Made by a program: the position numbers and the translations under genes. Below, in pieces: positions 1 through 12,386 of a stretch of 64,000 nucleotides of DNA. Within the stretch, counting starts at the first letter, position 1. The number at the start of each line of letters is the position of its first letter. A model generated the notes under the pieces. It saw nothing but the letters and a program-made list of their open reading frames with translations. It was not told where the DNA came from and did no database searches. The DNA is from Pogonophryne albipinna (Eukaryota; Chordata; Actinopteri; Perciformes; Artedidraconidae): the NCBI GenBank assembly GCA_028583405.1, contig CM053263.1, positions 1,281,215 through 1,345,214 on the forward strand. Direction: 5' to 3'.

Positions 1-1009
1 GATTGGGTGAACAGCTACCATCCTCCCCTATTCACAGGCACACACACTCTTTCTTTGTCTCTCTCCTCGCCCTTTTTTTATTCCGCTGGTGTCCAAAAAT
101 ACCTTTAAACCCAATTAGTGGAATTAATTTCACTTATAGCAAGTTAATTATTTTGTGATGGATTGAAAAAAGGAGGAGGTGAGGAAAAAGGGAGGAGAGG
201 AGGACGGTGGAAAGAGCAGAGGAACCTGAGAGCCGTCCTAAGGGGGGAGCTAAACATAGTCTCTCTGTTCAGTCTTCCTGTCCCTCCTGTTCTTTACCCA
301 GTCTGTCCACCTGTCTGTCATCCTCCCTTTATCTCGTTGTCTTTCTCCTGCTCCCTTTATCATGATGCCTTCAATTGTTGCACCTGTCCAATGAGGTCAT
401 CATCCTAAAAAAGCCCTACAAATGATCGATAACTAACAACAGACAAGCTAATTGTTATTGCTTGTTAACTACACATTATGAGTGCCCTTATAACGATTTA
501 GCTGCAGGACAAACAGCAACATTTTATTAAATCTGAGGAAATTATGCTTTTTTATGTGGTGGTAAATCAATTTGCTTGTTTGAGGCTGTTTTGTATGTTA
601 CAGCATCTGCCCTGCTACACAAAGGCAGTCCTTTATCATTTGTTGATGAGAGCACAGTCTAACATGATGGTCAAAAATTGACTATTTATAATACATCACT
701 ATACCATTCAGTGACTTATAGGAGTCCACTTATTAAATACATCTAAATGCACATTAGTACCCAGGTTTTAACTGCGATCCTGACTGAAACATTGGAAACT
801 CTGTACAGGATAAGTGCGCCCAGACAAGAAATAAAGAAATGCATTTCTCAGTTTGTATTCAGTCAGGTTGCTCTTCAAGCTAATTCACTCATCTAATCCA
901 TATCTAAAACAGAAATTATAGATGACAAGTTAAGCTGTTTTTTGATTAATTTTTTATTGCAACAGTGTGTTGTCCTACCCAAGATTCTACCGTTTACATC
1001 ACTGTGTGT

Positions 1010-1012
<3 letters not shown>
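1..1012. other. Non-coding stretch, presumed upstream intron of cacna1c
   Basis: I see no coding exon, RNA gene or bounded mobile element here. Positions 163-230 are purine-rich and 260-360 pyrimidine-rich. Short open frames have no recognisable protein content. Placement in an intron is inferred from the downstream + strand cacna1c exons, since exon 1 was not located. Confidence 0.6.

Positions 1013-1070
<58 letters not shown>
1013..1070. repeat. (TG)n microsatellite
   Basis: An uninterrupted TG dinucleotide run of about 58 bp. The Val-Cys open frame over it is an artefact of the repeat. Confidence 0.98.
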
Positions 1071-1072
<2 letters not shown>

Positions 1073-1177
1073 GATACATCATCATTCATCTGAGGAGAGA
1101 ATGCTGAGGTCTACAGGTCAGAGGCCAGAGTGGATGGTGTGGTATAGAGTGCTGTCTGTTGTTACATCATTATGGTG

Positions 1178-2305
<1,128 letters not shown>

Positions 2306-2396
<91 letters not shown>
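2306..2396. repeat. (TG)n microsatellite with one interruption
   Basis: A TG run of about 91 bp broken by a single A near 2351. Confidence 0.97.
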
Positions 2397-2399
<3 letters not shown>

Positions 2400-2708
2400 A
2401 GTCAAGGCTTCCACATGAGCGGTAAATGACACTTGTTGTTTATTGAAACATCTAACCTCCGAACCACTTAGCAGCATGCATGCACAACTCATACTGACAC
2501 ATTGTGCTTTTCTTCTCATGTCCCACAATGTCAAAATAATGTGTAGAAACACACACACACCTTCAGGCAGGAGGTATTTGCCTTGGCCTCCACTTCTCTG
2601 TGTGATGAAAGAGCTCCAACAAGACTTTATTCATACCAAGATGATCTGATCACACTGGACTATTCGATTGCTCAAGTCTCCTCAAAACAGGCCTATACCC
2701 CCTGTGCT

Positions 2709-2719
2709 GTGTGTGTGTT

Positions 2720-2777
<58 letters not shown>
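2709..2777. repeat. (TG)n microsatellite
   Basis: A TG run of about 69 bp with one TTG irregularity near the start. Confidence 0.97.
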
Positions 2778-2778
<1 letters not shown>

Positions 2779-3057
2779 TGTGTAAGTGGTTGGTAGTGTC
2801 GTTTTGCAAAAAAATGAGTAATCTATTAGTATTTTGTGTGTTCTTACTTATATCTTTGGTATTTTAAGAATGTATCACTTACAGTAAATGACTTGAAAAG
2901 GTTCTATGTGAAGCAGATGGTTTTATCACCACTATATGACTGCAGTTTGATGTTCTGTAGTGAAAGAGTAGAAGTAGTTGTAGAGGCTGAGGGTTATTGT
3001 TACAGTATTTCCCTTTATGGATTCCATTCCATACTTTTAAAAATATAAGAAAAATTC

Positions 3058-3359
3058 ACAAATTCTCTCAGGCAATCTGCAGTTGGAAACTGGATCAAAA
3101 GTGGCCAGGTGTGTGCAATTATTCAATGTTCTGCTTTCCATTAATCAGAGCTTTTAGACGTGTAAACATTGTTTTATCGTGTTTGTGGCCCTACCGCCAA
3201 ATACAATCCTGTTTCAAATTATAAAAATTAGCCTTTTATTTGCCCTTGTTTCCTCAGAATAAGGGGCTGCTACTAGCTCAGTGAGAAATTAAATAAATCA
3301 CAAATTGTCTCATGCAATCTGCAGTTGGAAACTGGATCAAAAGTGGCCAGGTGTGTGCG
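3058..3359 (+). repeat. Short direct duplication, about 60-bp units
   Basis: Two copies of a roughly 60-bp segment lie head to tail at about 3058-3117 and 3300-3359. They share the core CAATCTGCAGTTGGAAACTG and continue to a common GTGGCCAGGTGTGTGC end, with only a few differences. The spacer carries sequence that recurs at 10.5-10.7 kb. Confidence 0.85.
3146..3289 (+). repeat. Copy 1 of a dispersed segment also found near 10.56 kb
   Basis: Blocks such as AGAGCTTTTAGA...GTAAACA and GCCTTTTATTTGCCCTTGTT followed by CAGTGAGAAA occur here and again, in the same order and strand, at 10562-10710. The middle differs. This is either an unnamed interspersed repeat or a local duplication. Confidence 0.7.
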
Positions 3360-3767
3360 TCTTCTATCCTGAAACTGCGTGTTTAATTCCTAACAATGTG
3401 CAATTAAAGGAGAATAACTGAAAATGATAACAAATACTAATACATACAAGATTAACAAGGTTTCTTAAAAAAATAAATAAAGTTTTTTGAACAGAGTTGG
3501 ATAAAAAGATAACCCCCAATTCTATATTTGTAAGATTAATTCAGCTAGTAGACAGTTTGATAAGTTTAGCATGAAGGCTAGAAACAGATACCTAGCATAA
3601 TCAAGGTGGGGTAACCTCTCACAAAACTTTTTTATCTTTGGACAGTCACACATGCCTTTGCGAAGCTAAGCTAAGAGGCTTAGTTGTGGATAAATCGCAT
3701 CAAGAAGGCACATATATGCTATCTATGCTATTTTGTGCACGGTCCTGGTAATACATAATGTGCTTGA

Positions 3768-4058
3768 GGCAAGACAGCTTTTAGATGCGCAGCTCCTCTG
3801 TCTTGGAATAGTCTGCAAATTAAATGGAAACTGAACAATCTGGTGCCACTAAATGTTTTTAAAGCTCGGTTGGATGCTAGTCAATCGGAAGCTATTGGTA
3901 CCTGCTCATGTGGATAATTATGTAAATGATGCTGTATGATGTCCTTTTGTTGTTCTATTTATGTTTTTATGTTTCATGTGGAACTACTTGAGCAGGTCTC
4001 CCTTGGAAAAGAGATCAATGATCTCAATGGGATTTATCTGTATAAATAAAGGTTTGAA
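3768..4058 (+). mobile_element. 3' fragment of a non-LTR retrotransposon
   Basis: Frame 3768-3917 reads out a LINE reverse-transcriptase C-terminus (residues APLSWNSL, then FKARL) and stops at TAA 3915-3917. A short 3' UTR follows, with the GAGCAGGTCTCCCTTGGAAA-type tail and TAAATAAAGGTTTGAAAT end seen in fish LINEs. The catalytic domains are absent, so this is a dead 5'-truncated copy. The clade (CR1/L2/Rex type) is not resolved. Confidence 0.7.
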
Positions 4059-4336
4059 ATGAGGCAGGATTCTTCAATGTAAAAAGCATATAACAGAAAT
4101 AGCAAACACGTGATCTCAAACAAACATTTTGAATAAACTGCCTGTTAGGCTGCTTTCACTGTGTTACAAGACAGAACGAAAAGAAGCCAGAGTGTGTCAC
4201 AAAGAAGAGAGAAACAAATACAAAAGTGAGAGAGAGAGAAAGTGAGAAAAAGGGAAAGTTAGATGTGCGACGGAAGAAAGATGATGATACTCAAGTGCTT
4301 GTGGATGACTCATCCATAAGCTAGTGATGCTTCGCA

Positions 4337-4337
<1 letters not shown>

Positions 4338-4422
<85 letters not shown>
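4338..4422. repeat. (AC)n microsatellite, left half of a split tract
   Basis: An AC tract of about 85 bp, ending shortly before a small inverted-repeat element. The tract resumes at 4685 on the other side. Confidence 0.97.
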
Positions 4423-4424
<2 letters not shown>

Positions 4425-4435
4425 GCACACACACA

Positions 4436-4681
4436 CAGGGCCGTCCCTCCCTACAGGCCGATCATGCAGACTGCGTGGAGCCTCACCTTGCGGAGGGGGC
4501 CTCAACTGAGCCGAAAATGCGGCGCACCTTTGCGCTTCTGCGGCGCACCTATGCGCTTCTGCGGCGCAATTAGTGTGGCGCGGCACGGTTTCGCCGCTGC
4601 GAGGCTCCACTAGCACCCCCCTGTCGACGCTCGCGAAACAGAGGGCCTCATCATATAACTTTGCGTGGGGCAGGGACGGCC

Positions 4682-4684
<3 letters not shown>
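4436..4684. mobile_element. hAT-like MITE inserted in a (CA)n microsatellite
   Basis: The 249-bp unit begins CAGGGCCGTCCCT and ends with AGGGACGGCCCTG, a terminal inverted repeat of about 13 bp or more. The interior is GC-rich and includes tandem GCGGCGCACCT...GCGCTTCT units at 4519-4568. Both flanks are CA repeat, so an 8-bp duplication (CACACACA) is possible but cannot be proved. No transposase is encoded. Confidence 0.75.

Positions 4685-4747
<63 letters not shown>
4685..4747. repeat. (CA)n microsatellite, right half of a split tract
   Basis: A CA tract of about 63 bp starting directly at the end of the element. More degenerate CA-rich sequence follows to about 4870. Confidence 0.97.
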
Positions 4748-4749
<2 letters not shown>

Positions 4750-6048
4750 TTAGGGACGAATGTTCACAGAATCGTGAATCCTTAGTCACACACACATTCC
4801 ACACACACATATTTAGTCATACGCTTGAACACAAACATAATCACACATTCACACACACACACACCAGTCACCCATCAGTCTGATACTGATTCATGGAAAG
4901 ATGCGTGTTGGTTCAGCAGCTTCTTCCTAATGAGCCAAAATGGCCACTGCCGCGCCGCAGTTTCCAGGCCAGAGCAGGGAACGGCCCCAGGGGCAGAGAA
5001 ACTGGGCGAGAGGAGGAATCAGAGGGTCTGGATTTAAATGGAGCTCATTAGCTCATGGTAGCTATGAGAAGTCCCTGCACACTGAGGAGAAACACACACT
5101 CACACACACACTCTGGCATGCATGCAAACACAGATGGATAGTGTACATACAGTATCAGCACACACAAGTGCTGCTCAGTTAGATTAACAAGAGAAGAAAC
5201 AGAGAAATGTGGGAGAAGGGAAGAAAGATGTCGAAACATAGGAAACTGAGAACTAAAGGTTATTGAGGTTTGGTTGGGAGGACTGGCACGGTAGCAAACG
5301 CTGCAGATGGCAGAGAGACTTGCATGTGTGATTGTGTGTGTGTGATTTTTGCCAGTCGTACCCCCTTCCCTGCATTCCCTGCTTGTCCACCCACTCAACA
5401 TATGTCCTCTCCTCTGCTGCCTCTCCTCCTCGTCCCGCGTCTTTCTAATAATCATATATTTTGTTGTGTCATTTCTCCCTGATATAAATGTGGGTGGTCT
5501 GTGTGGCAAAGTACCCTTTGTGCTCCACTTCAGTGCTTTCTGATGTATTTATATCCATAAACACACATATCAGTAACACACATATGCCTTTTTCACTGTG
5601 CAGCCAAACTCTCATCAAAGCGGTGTTTGATTTCTTCTTCTGTTGCCTAGGCCCCAGTAGGGTGGGGGGTACAAAGAGCAGGGAGGGGCTGAGCTGTGAA
5701 ACTCAGCATCCACTAAGCCTCAGAACTCTAAATCTGCAATAAGAAAATAGATCAGACGCTTTGTATTTGTCAGTCAAATGTTTTGCTGATCTTTGTTGAG
5801 GAATTGTATATGAGATGTGTCTGCTGTACCCAGTCAGGATTTGTTGAAATACACATCAATCCATGGAAGTGCAGCTAATGTAATGCTCTTTTTCTTATTG
5901 CGTTACATTTAATCTTTTTAAACTCTAAAAGATGTAGGTTGCTGTTCATTTTCTTAACTAATTTCACATTGGCAGCTTAACATGTAACTATATACCCTGA
6001 AAGATTAAGAATGATCCCACTGTTTAATTTATACAAATGTTACTGTGG
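4748..6048. other. Non-coding stretch with CA-rich patches
   Basis: Scattered short CACACA runs occur at 4785-4865 and 5090-5112. No exon is recognised. The minus-strand 153-codon frame at 5048-5509 is low-complexity and has no known domain. Confidence 0.55.
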
Positions 6049-6533
6049 CATGGGCGGTTCTGGGGGGGGGGGGGGCAACAGTGCTGACCCCCCTGTGGCC
6101 CCCCTCCAAAAGATACATCTATGTTAAATCAATTCATCTAAAATACTATGTTACTGTGCTATAACCCGGGCCAATGTTTAAGTAATGTCATTTAATAAAA
6201 CGCACTCAGTTGCTGAAGCTAATGTTGTGACTAAAACAAATCCCAACAAATATTAAGAAATTAAATAAAAACAAAGTTTGGCTAAATAAATATGTTTTTA
6301 TTACCCCAAACTCCTTTTAATGTTCTTGGGCCAAAGTAACAACACATTTAACAAAGTCAGTGACACAAACTCTGTTACTAAATCAAACACCAACAAAGGT
6401 ATTTTAAGTTTTCCTTTGACTTTATACTAAACTAAACATTTTTAAATCTCCTTCTTCCTGCATTAAATGTGCCCCTCTTATTAAATGATTGGCCCCATCA
6501 CGGCCCCGTAAAATTTGTCTAGAACCGCCACTG
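6049..6533. mobile_element. hAT-type non-autonomous element
   Basis: The left end CATGGGCGGTTCTGG mirrors the right end CTAGAACCGCCACTG. Flanks TACTGTGG (6041-6048) and TAATGTAG (6534-6541) agree at 6 of 8 positions, suggesting an aged 8-bp target duplication. A G run (about 6061-6074) follows the left end. The interior is AT-rich and encodes nothing recognisable. Confidence 0.78.
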
Positions 6534-7040
6534 TAATGTAGGTCATTCAAAAAACACATAAAACAACAAAAATGACAAATTAACAACCGTCAAACTGCAC
6601 CTCCAATAACAGAAGAAACAGAAAAGGAAGATCATATTAAACAATATAAAGAGTTTGGAGGAGTGATATAATATCTTCCAAGAACATGAGCACCTTTATT
6701 TTCTGACTTTTTGACAGAGACCTATAATTTACCTGGAACCAGACCATGATATTTCTTCAAATTTCAAAATCAATCATAACATTCCACAATAAAACACAGA
6801 GCAAGAAATGTAGAAAAATGTAAGTAAGAGAATAATAAAGCCTCCAATAGGATTGCTGCCTTCTGTAAGACTGTAATGTCAGACTGTGAGCTACCTGTTC
6901 CTCTTGTAGATATGACATCACAGACTGTCTGTTGCACAACTGAAATAAAAAAGGAGCCTGATTCCCACCTCTGTTCCCATGGCCCCACGTTACCTGATGG
7001 GGGAAGGGCAGGGTGGGCAGGCCTGAGTCATAAACCTAAA

Positions 7041-7440
7041 GGCCCTGACACACCTACCCGATTTTGGGAGTCAGAGGCCGTCAGAGGCAGTCGGGCATTT
7101 GCGGCACCCTACTCAGGTTGGTGTTGTCACTACCCGATCCGTACCCCTGCCCGATCTGTACTGCGCATGTGCGAGATGGTCCGCCATATTGGAGAACTCC
7201 GGACGGCAACCCAGGAAGGACACTTGACATAGTGGCTTTTGGCAAAGCTGAAAAATAAAACTCGAGAGAGATGAGTTATTGTTATTACAACGTGACTTCA
7301 CTATTATTTAACAACTCTTTTTATTCTGTTATTTTATTTGGGGTTAAGTACATTGTCAGAATAAGTGAGAAATGGATTTAACTTCTGTTAGACAGCCATC
7401 ATACTGAATAAATAAATGTATGGCATATGGCTGTTGAGAG
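7041..7440 (+). mobile_element. Probable 5' fragment of a DNA transposon
   Basis: The start GGCCCTGACACACCTACCCG resembles the terminus of a common fish DNA transposon, and the following 160 bp is GC-rich, unlike its surroundings. I could not find the matching inverted end, so the copy is probably truncated and its extent is a guess. Confidence 0.4.
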
Positions 7441-7462
7441 CTAAAACTAGTCTTTGCTTCTG

Positions 7463-8618
7463 CCTCTTATGCTCCTTTCACACCAACGCGTTTTCAGCTC
7501 TGGCTCGGAGCTGGAGCCTGAAAAGTGCCGGTTTTTCCTGTTCACACCGCAGCGGCGCCGCCTCTTAGCTCCGGAATCCGGTTCACTTCCAGCTCCAAAA
7601 AATTGTCGGTCTAGAGGCAAGAGCTTCGGAGCTAAGAGGTGGCGTCGCTTACGTCTCTCTTACGTCGAGGCGTGCAGGAAACTAAACCCACCTCCCCTGA
7701 ACATGGGTCGACTGTCATGCCTGCCGACTAGCAGTAGTGCTTATAAACACACTTTATAAAGTCAGGCAACACTAACCAGGCTGCGTGTGATTCTGTTTAT
7801 TTGTACCTTACTTTGACCATCCGTTCACTGTTATTGATCATTGTGGAGAGAGGCAGACGTTTTGTTTTGTATTATAGCAGCTATCGGATGGAATCAATAC
7901 ATGGGCTGCACAGGTTGTCGTGTCCGACTATCACAAGTAGAATCATAATAAAAATACGCCGGTAAAATGTGCCTGTAGAAAACGGTTTATGCCACAATAG
8001 GATAGCAATAGCAAGTAGTCAGTTTAGCTTCGGTTGCTATGCTAACATCACCCATTTTATACCAGAGAAACTTTCATAACAGCGTTGTGATGCCAAACAG
8101 CGTCAATTCAGACTGACACACATTCACTTAAGGGGAACTGGGGATATGTATCAGCTGCTTGTGTGAGTCGGACAGTGAATACTTTAGAGCGGCCGCTGCA
8201 GTGTGAGCTAACCGGGAGCTAACGGGAGAATAAACTCCCGTGGAAGAGCAGCCAACACTGCAGTGGTCGGTAAATGCCGCAGAAACACATTAATAAACAA
8301 TGAACCACGGCACTCTGGAGAAAAGCATAAGGTTGGAGAAGTCGTTATTTAATTTATTCTGGCTTCGTGTGATTAAAAGCAACACGATCATCGACCCGAC
8401 GCAGTTCCCCGTTGTTGTTGTTGTGAGCGCCGTAACGCCGTTGGGGAGCAAATCAGCGACGTAAACGGTGACGTCATGACGCAGCAGCGGCAACACCAGT
8501 CGGGCTCTGGGCGGTGTGAACAGAGCGGGAGCAGAAAAGGGAAACCGGAGCTGAACCAGAAAAGCTCTAGCTCGGAGCTAGAAAGGGAAAAGCGCTGGTG
8601 TGAAAGCCGCAAAAGAGG
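7463..8618. mobile_element. Non-autonomous DNA transposon with imperfect terminal inverted repeats
   Basis: The left part has CTTTCACACCAACGCG then CTCGGAGCTGG; the right part in reverse complement has CTTTCACACCAGCGC then CTCCGAGCTAG. The imperfect inverted repeat runs for at least 45 bp and the pattern of GTTCACACCGC blocks recurs inward. The outermost bases are uncertain and no clear target duplication was found. Superfamily is unassigned. No transposase reading frame is present. Confidence 0.72.
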
Positions 8619-8839
8619 AGCAGGGGGGAGAGGAGGGAGAGGAGGGAGACAGGAGAGGCTGGTTCAGGAGCACAGACACACTCACAACTATAAATGAACC
8701 AAAAACAAATGAATAAAAAGTTCAAATGTTTTTAAATATTGGATATGGTATGTTATTGGTTATGGCCATGTTCTTATGATTTTATGATTATTTAAATGTA
8801 TACAGTTCTGTTTCATATAGGTGTTCCCATAGATCTAGT

Positions 8840-9595
8840 CTCTTTATTTCCCCCTCAAAATGCACCAGATTGATGCATTTAACTCCAACATTTAAATAAA
8901 AAATCTTACCGGGGGTGTATGCCCCCAGACCCCCTAGAGCAGGGGTGTCAAACTCAAGGCCCGGGGGCCAAATCCGGCCCGCAACTTCATTTTATGTGGC
9001 CCCGCAAGAACTTGCAAAGAATATAATACGTTTATTATACGGTTACATTCCACTTTACAGAAGCTCGTTGCCCATAAACTACATGTCCCACAATGCATCT
9101 CGTTTGGTGGCATGCACACTGAAGAGACTTGCAATTATTTGCCCTGGACTGCTGCTTTCAGTAGTTAATTACTAAGTTATTACCCTATCCGATAATAATC
9201 CAATTCAGAGGCAATCATGTAATATAATACATTATTTGATATATATTATATATTTATATAGTTACAACCGGCCCTTTGAGTGCAACCATTATGCGAATGT
9301 GGCCCGCGATGAAATTGAGTTTGACACCCCTGCCCTAGAGGATTTGAGGTCCACCCCCACTTAAAATATGTTCACATAGATTCCTAAATAGATTTTCACA
9401 TTTTTTTAAATAGTGACCTATGTCCATATGTTTATTTTTGGGTAGTAGATTTAAACTATAGGGCTATCACTATGGGCAGCAACGCTGTAAATATTGACAA
9501 ATAAATCCAGCAAAATGGCACAAAAAAAAACTGGTAGTGTCCTGGCTGGGTGTATAATTCCCGGCCTGACTAGTTTTTGTCCCAGTCTGGCCCTG
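8840..9595 (-). mobile_element. Degenerate hAT-like fragment interrupted by a MITE
   Basis: The right end ...GTCCCAGTCTGGCCCTG (to 9595) looks like a hAT terminus in reverse orientation. The block at 8860-8939 (CACCAGATTGATGCATTTAA, then a TATGCCCCCAGACC stretch) is a reverse-complement relative of 23910-24010. The partner left terminus was not found. The element is interrupted at CCCTAGAG by the MITE at 8940-9332. Confidence 0.5.
8940..9332. mobile_element. hAT MITE with perfect 8-bp target duplication
   Basis: The 393-bp unit starts CAGGGGTGTCAAACTCA and ends TGAGTTTGACACCCCTG, a perfect 17-bp terminal inverted repeat. It is flanked by CCCTAGAG at 8932-8939 and 9333-9340. The 86-codon frame over it is not a gene. 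Confidence 0.95.
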
Positions 9596-10561
9596 GCTGA
9601 ACCGACGCAGCACACATTTAAATGTAAGTAGTAGCGTAGAAAATGTGTAGTGTTGGTAAATGTGTTACTTTGTTAAATTTGTTACCACCATAAATGTGTT
9701 CCGTGAAAGTAAAGCAAGTTCATAATTAGATAAACATCGTGAGGTATTTATTTTCGGTACAGTTTATGTTGAAACCGTTAGAAAGAGTGGTACACTTGTT
9801 AGCCTGTTCCATTCTTCTTCGTTTTCCGAAGCCGTGGCTTGGAAGCATACTTGCTGCGTTTCTGAAGGAAGTGACTTGGAACTACGCGACTACCAAGCCA
9901 GCATCCTCGCGATTGAGAAACGGCCTCCCTCTGAGACTGTGGCGATGCCAGACTGTGGAGCTAACAGTCAGAGCACATTCATTAGCGTTTTATTGCCCTG
10001 TAGTCTCGTCAATTAATCACAGGCGTGCTTTTTACGGTTCCGAACACAGACACACTCGGAGGATGGCACCCGTATTGTGTGTATCTTTGAGACGCACAAA
10101 GACATTACCACACATGTGCTTCATTAGATGGCTCCCGGGTGTGTTGTACGTCAGACTACAACTTCTCGTTATACCCTTATTTCTGCTCCTCTGAGATCAC
10201 TTACAATCATAATGCATCTGTAGCTCCTGTGAGGACACTTATTGATACAACAGTAAAATGGCGTCTCCTCGACTACCCTCTTCCCTGGGATTTATTGAAG
10301 GAATCTTAATAGTGGTTAATTGCAGTTTCATTTATTGCCTAATTTAAATGCCGTCTGTATTTGTGGCAGATGTGCTGATTGTCACCAGTGTTTTCAGGGG
10401 TTTTATAGTGTGTACTTCTTAATGGCTTTAGTAGCAGTACAGTCATTTATTAAGCATTTTACAACACTTTTGATTTGCAATGCAAAATCCTGTTCTTTTT
10501 GTAATGATTTTCAGAATTCAAGCTCCATGTGTGTGCAGTTATTCTTTTTATTTAAATAACT
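9596..10561. other. Non-coding stretch, repeat-like centre
   Basis: The block 9780-10200 is richer in GC and CpG than its surroundings and looks like part of an unbounded DNA transposon. The 151-codon frame at 9739-10194 has no recognisable protein signature. No termini were found. Confidence 0.4.
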
Positions 10562-10710
10562 GAGAGCTTTTAGATGGTGTAAACACCATTTAAAATCATT
10601 TGTAACACCTGTTACAAATGATTAACAAGGCTTGGATAAAAGAAAAAAGCCTTTTATTTGCCCTTGTTTCCTTTGAATAAGGTACTGTTACTGGCTCAGT
10701 GAGAAAAAAT
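10562..10710 (+). repeat. Copy 2 of a dispersed segment, with a hairpin
   Basis: This matches the copy at 3146-3289 in the blocks GAGCTTTTAGA, GCCTTTTATTTGCCCTTGTT and CTCAGTGAGAAA. It also holds an inverted repeat at 10594-10623, with 13-bp arms AATCATTTGTAAC and GTTACAAATGATT around a 4-base loop, which copy 1 lacks. Confidence 0.68.
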
Positions 10711-10930
10711 TGCGTTTACATAATGTTTTTATCAATTCAATCGTATTTCCCTTAGGTACAGAAAAAGATGAATTACTCTTTGACTTTTCTACAGACCCAT
10801 CACAACAGCTGAATAATGTCAGGGACTTTACAATATTCAGTGAGTAGTGTGTGAGGCAGAGCAGAAAGCAGACTGGACTGTGCATTCAGATCTGTTATTC
10901 AGGCCTGTGGCTAGAGCTGTAGTGAAGGCA

Positions 10931-12386
10931 GCTATGGAGTCAGATTTGGGTCAATATTCTAGCGCGTAAAACAAGCTACTCACGAGCGGAAAATGTGCTT
11001 TTACACGTGCATAAAATGACTCTCGCGCGCAGATTAAACCCCCGCGAGCGGCTATGCGCTCGCTCGCGAGAGAGACAGCCCTCTTGCTCCCTCGCGGGAG
11101 TGTCAGCCTCACTCGCTCGCGGAGTCTGTCTACGCGCGCGTGAAAAGTTTCTGACACTTTGGGGCGGAGCCACTGGACTTTGATTGACAGCTGCAAGGAA
11201 CCCCGGAGTTGCCAGGTTTGATAAATGCCTGAACTACCAAGAGCCGAGGAGTGACAGCTGCAAGATCAGTTGAACGAGATTGAATGGTAAAGTTGACCAT
11301 AAAAAACTATTATATTCGTAAAGTGTACAGCTAATATATATATATCAATTCATTTGAGTGCAATACTTTTACAAACACTATAGTAATAATATGCATTCAT
11401 TATGACAATATCATACTATTACTATAGGAGTGTTCTAGTGTGTTCAAAAAACAACTACAGACACACTATATATTATACTATAGTTATACTATTTAAAATA
11501 ATATAGTCTTAATACGGAAACACCAACAAAAACACTATAGTAATACTTTTACAAACACGATAGTAATAATATGCATTCACTATGACAATATCATGCTATT
11601 AGGAGTGTTCAAAAGTGTGTTTAAAAAACAACTACAGAAACACTATATATTATACTATTTAAAATAATATAGGAATACTACAAATATCTAGATACAGAGT
11701 ATTACTATTGAAATATTATAGGGCTACTATAGCTAATAAAATGGCACTACAGAAAAAACTATAGTAATTCAATAGCTGGTGAAAAATACTACAGAACACT
11801 ACAAACTTACTATAGGACACTATATAACTCTTATACTATAGTAATACTATAGTTCATTTATAGTTCATTTAGTAAGGGAGGTGCATACAGCAGACAGTAT
11901 AGCTAGCAGTTTGACAGATACAGCCCACTCAAAAATATATTGTTTTATATAAAATTAATTTATATATATATATATATATATATTAGCTGTACACTTTACG
12001 AATATAATAGTTTTTTATGGACAACTTTACCATTCAATCTCGTCCAACTGATCTTGCAGCTGTCACTCCTCGGCTCTTGGTAGTTCAGGCATTTATCAAA
12101 CCTGGCAACTCCGGGCTTCCTTGCAGCTGTCAATCAAAGTCCAGTGGCTCCGCCCCAAAGTGCCAGAAACTTTTCACGCGCAGCGTAGACAGACTCCGCG
12201 AGAGAGTGAGGCTGACACTCCCGCGAGGGAGCAAGACGGCTGTCTCTCTCGCGAGCGAGCGCATAGCGGCTCGCAGGGGTTTAATCTGCGCGCAAGGGTC
12301 ATTTCATGCCCGTGTAAAAGCACATTTTCCGCTCGTGAGTAGCTTGTTTGCGCGCTAGAATATTGACCCAAATCTGACTCCATAGC
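10931..12386. mobile_element. Foldback element with arms of about 415-425 bp
   Basis: The left arm (10931 to about 11345) starts GCTATGGAGTCAGATTTGGG. The right arm (about 11962-12386) is its reverse complement, ending CCAAATCTGACTCCATAGC. The arms match almost throughout, including GC-rich CGCGAGAG blocks and the GGGGCGGAGCCACTGGACTT block, and end in AT repeats. The 600-bp centre is AT-rich, dominated by ACTATAGTAATAC units and a direct duplication (about 11362-11430 versus 11543-11605). No transposase is encoded. Target duplication is unclear. Superfamily is unassigned. Confidence 0.88.

Noticed and set aside
4197..4745. 182-codon minus-strand frame across the split CA tract
   Set aside because: It consists of two microsatellite translations joined through a MITE.
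9739..10194. 151-codon + strand frame
   Set aside because: No domain, no splice context, and the region looks like part of an unbounded DNA repeat.
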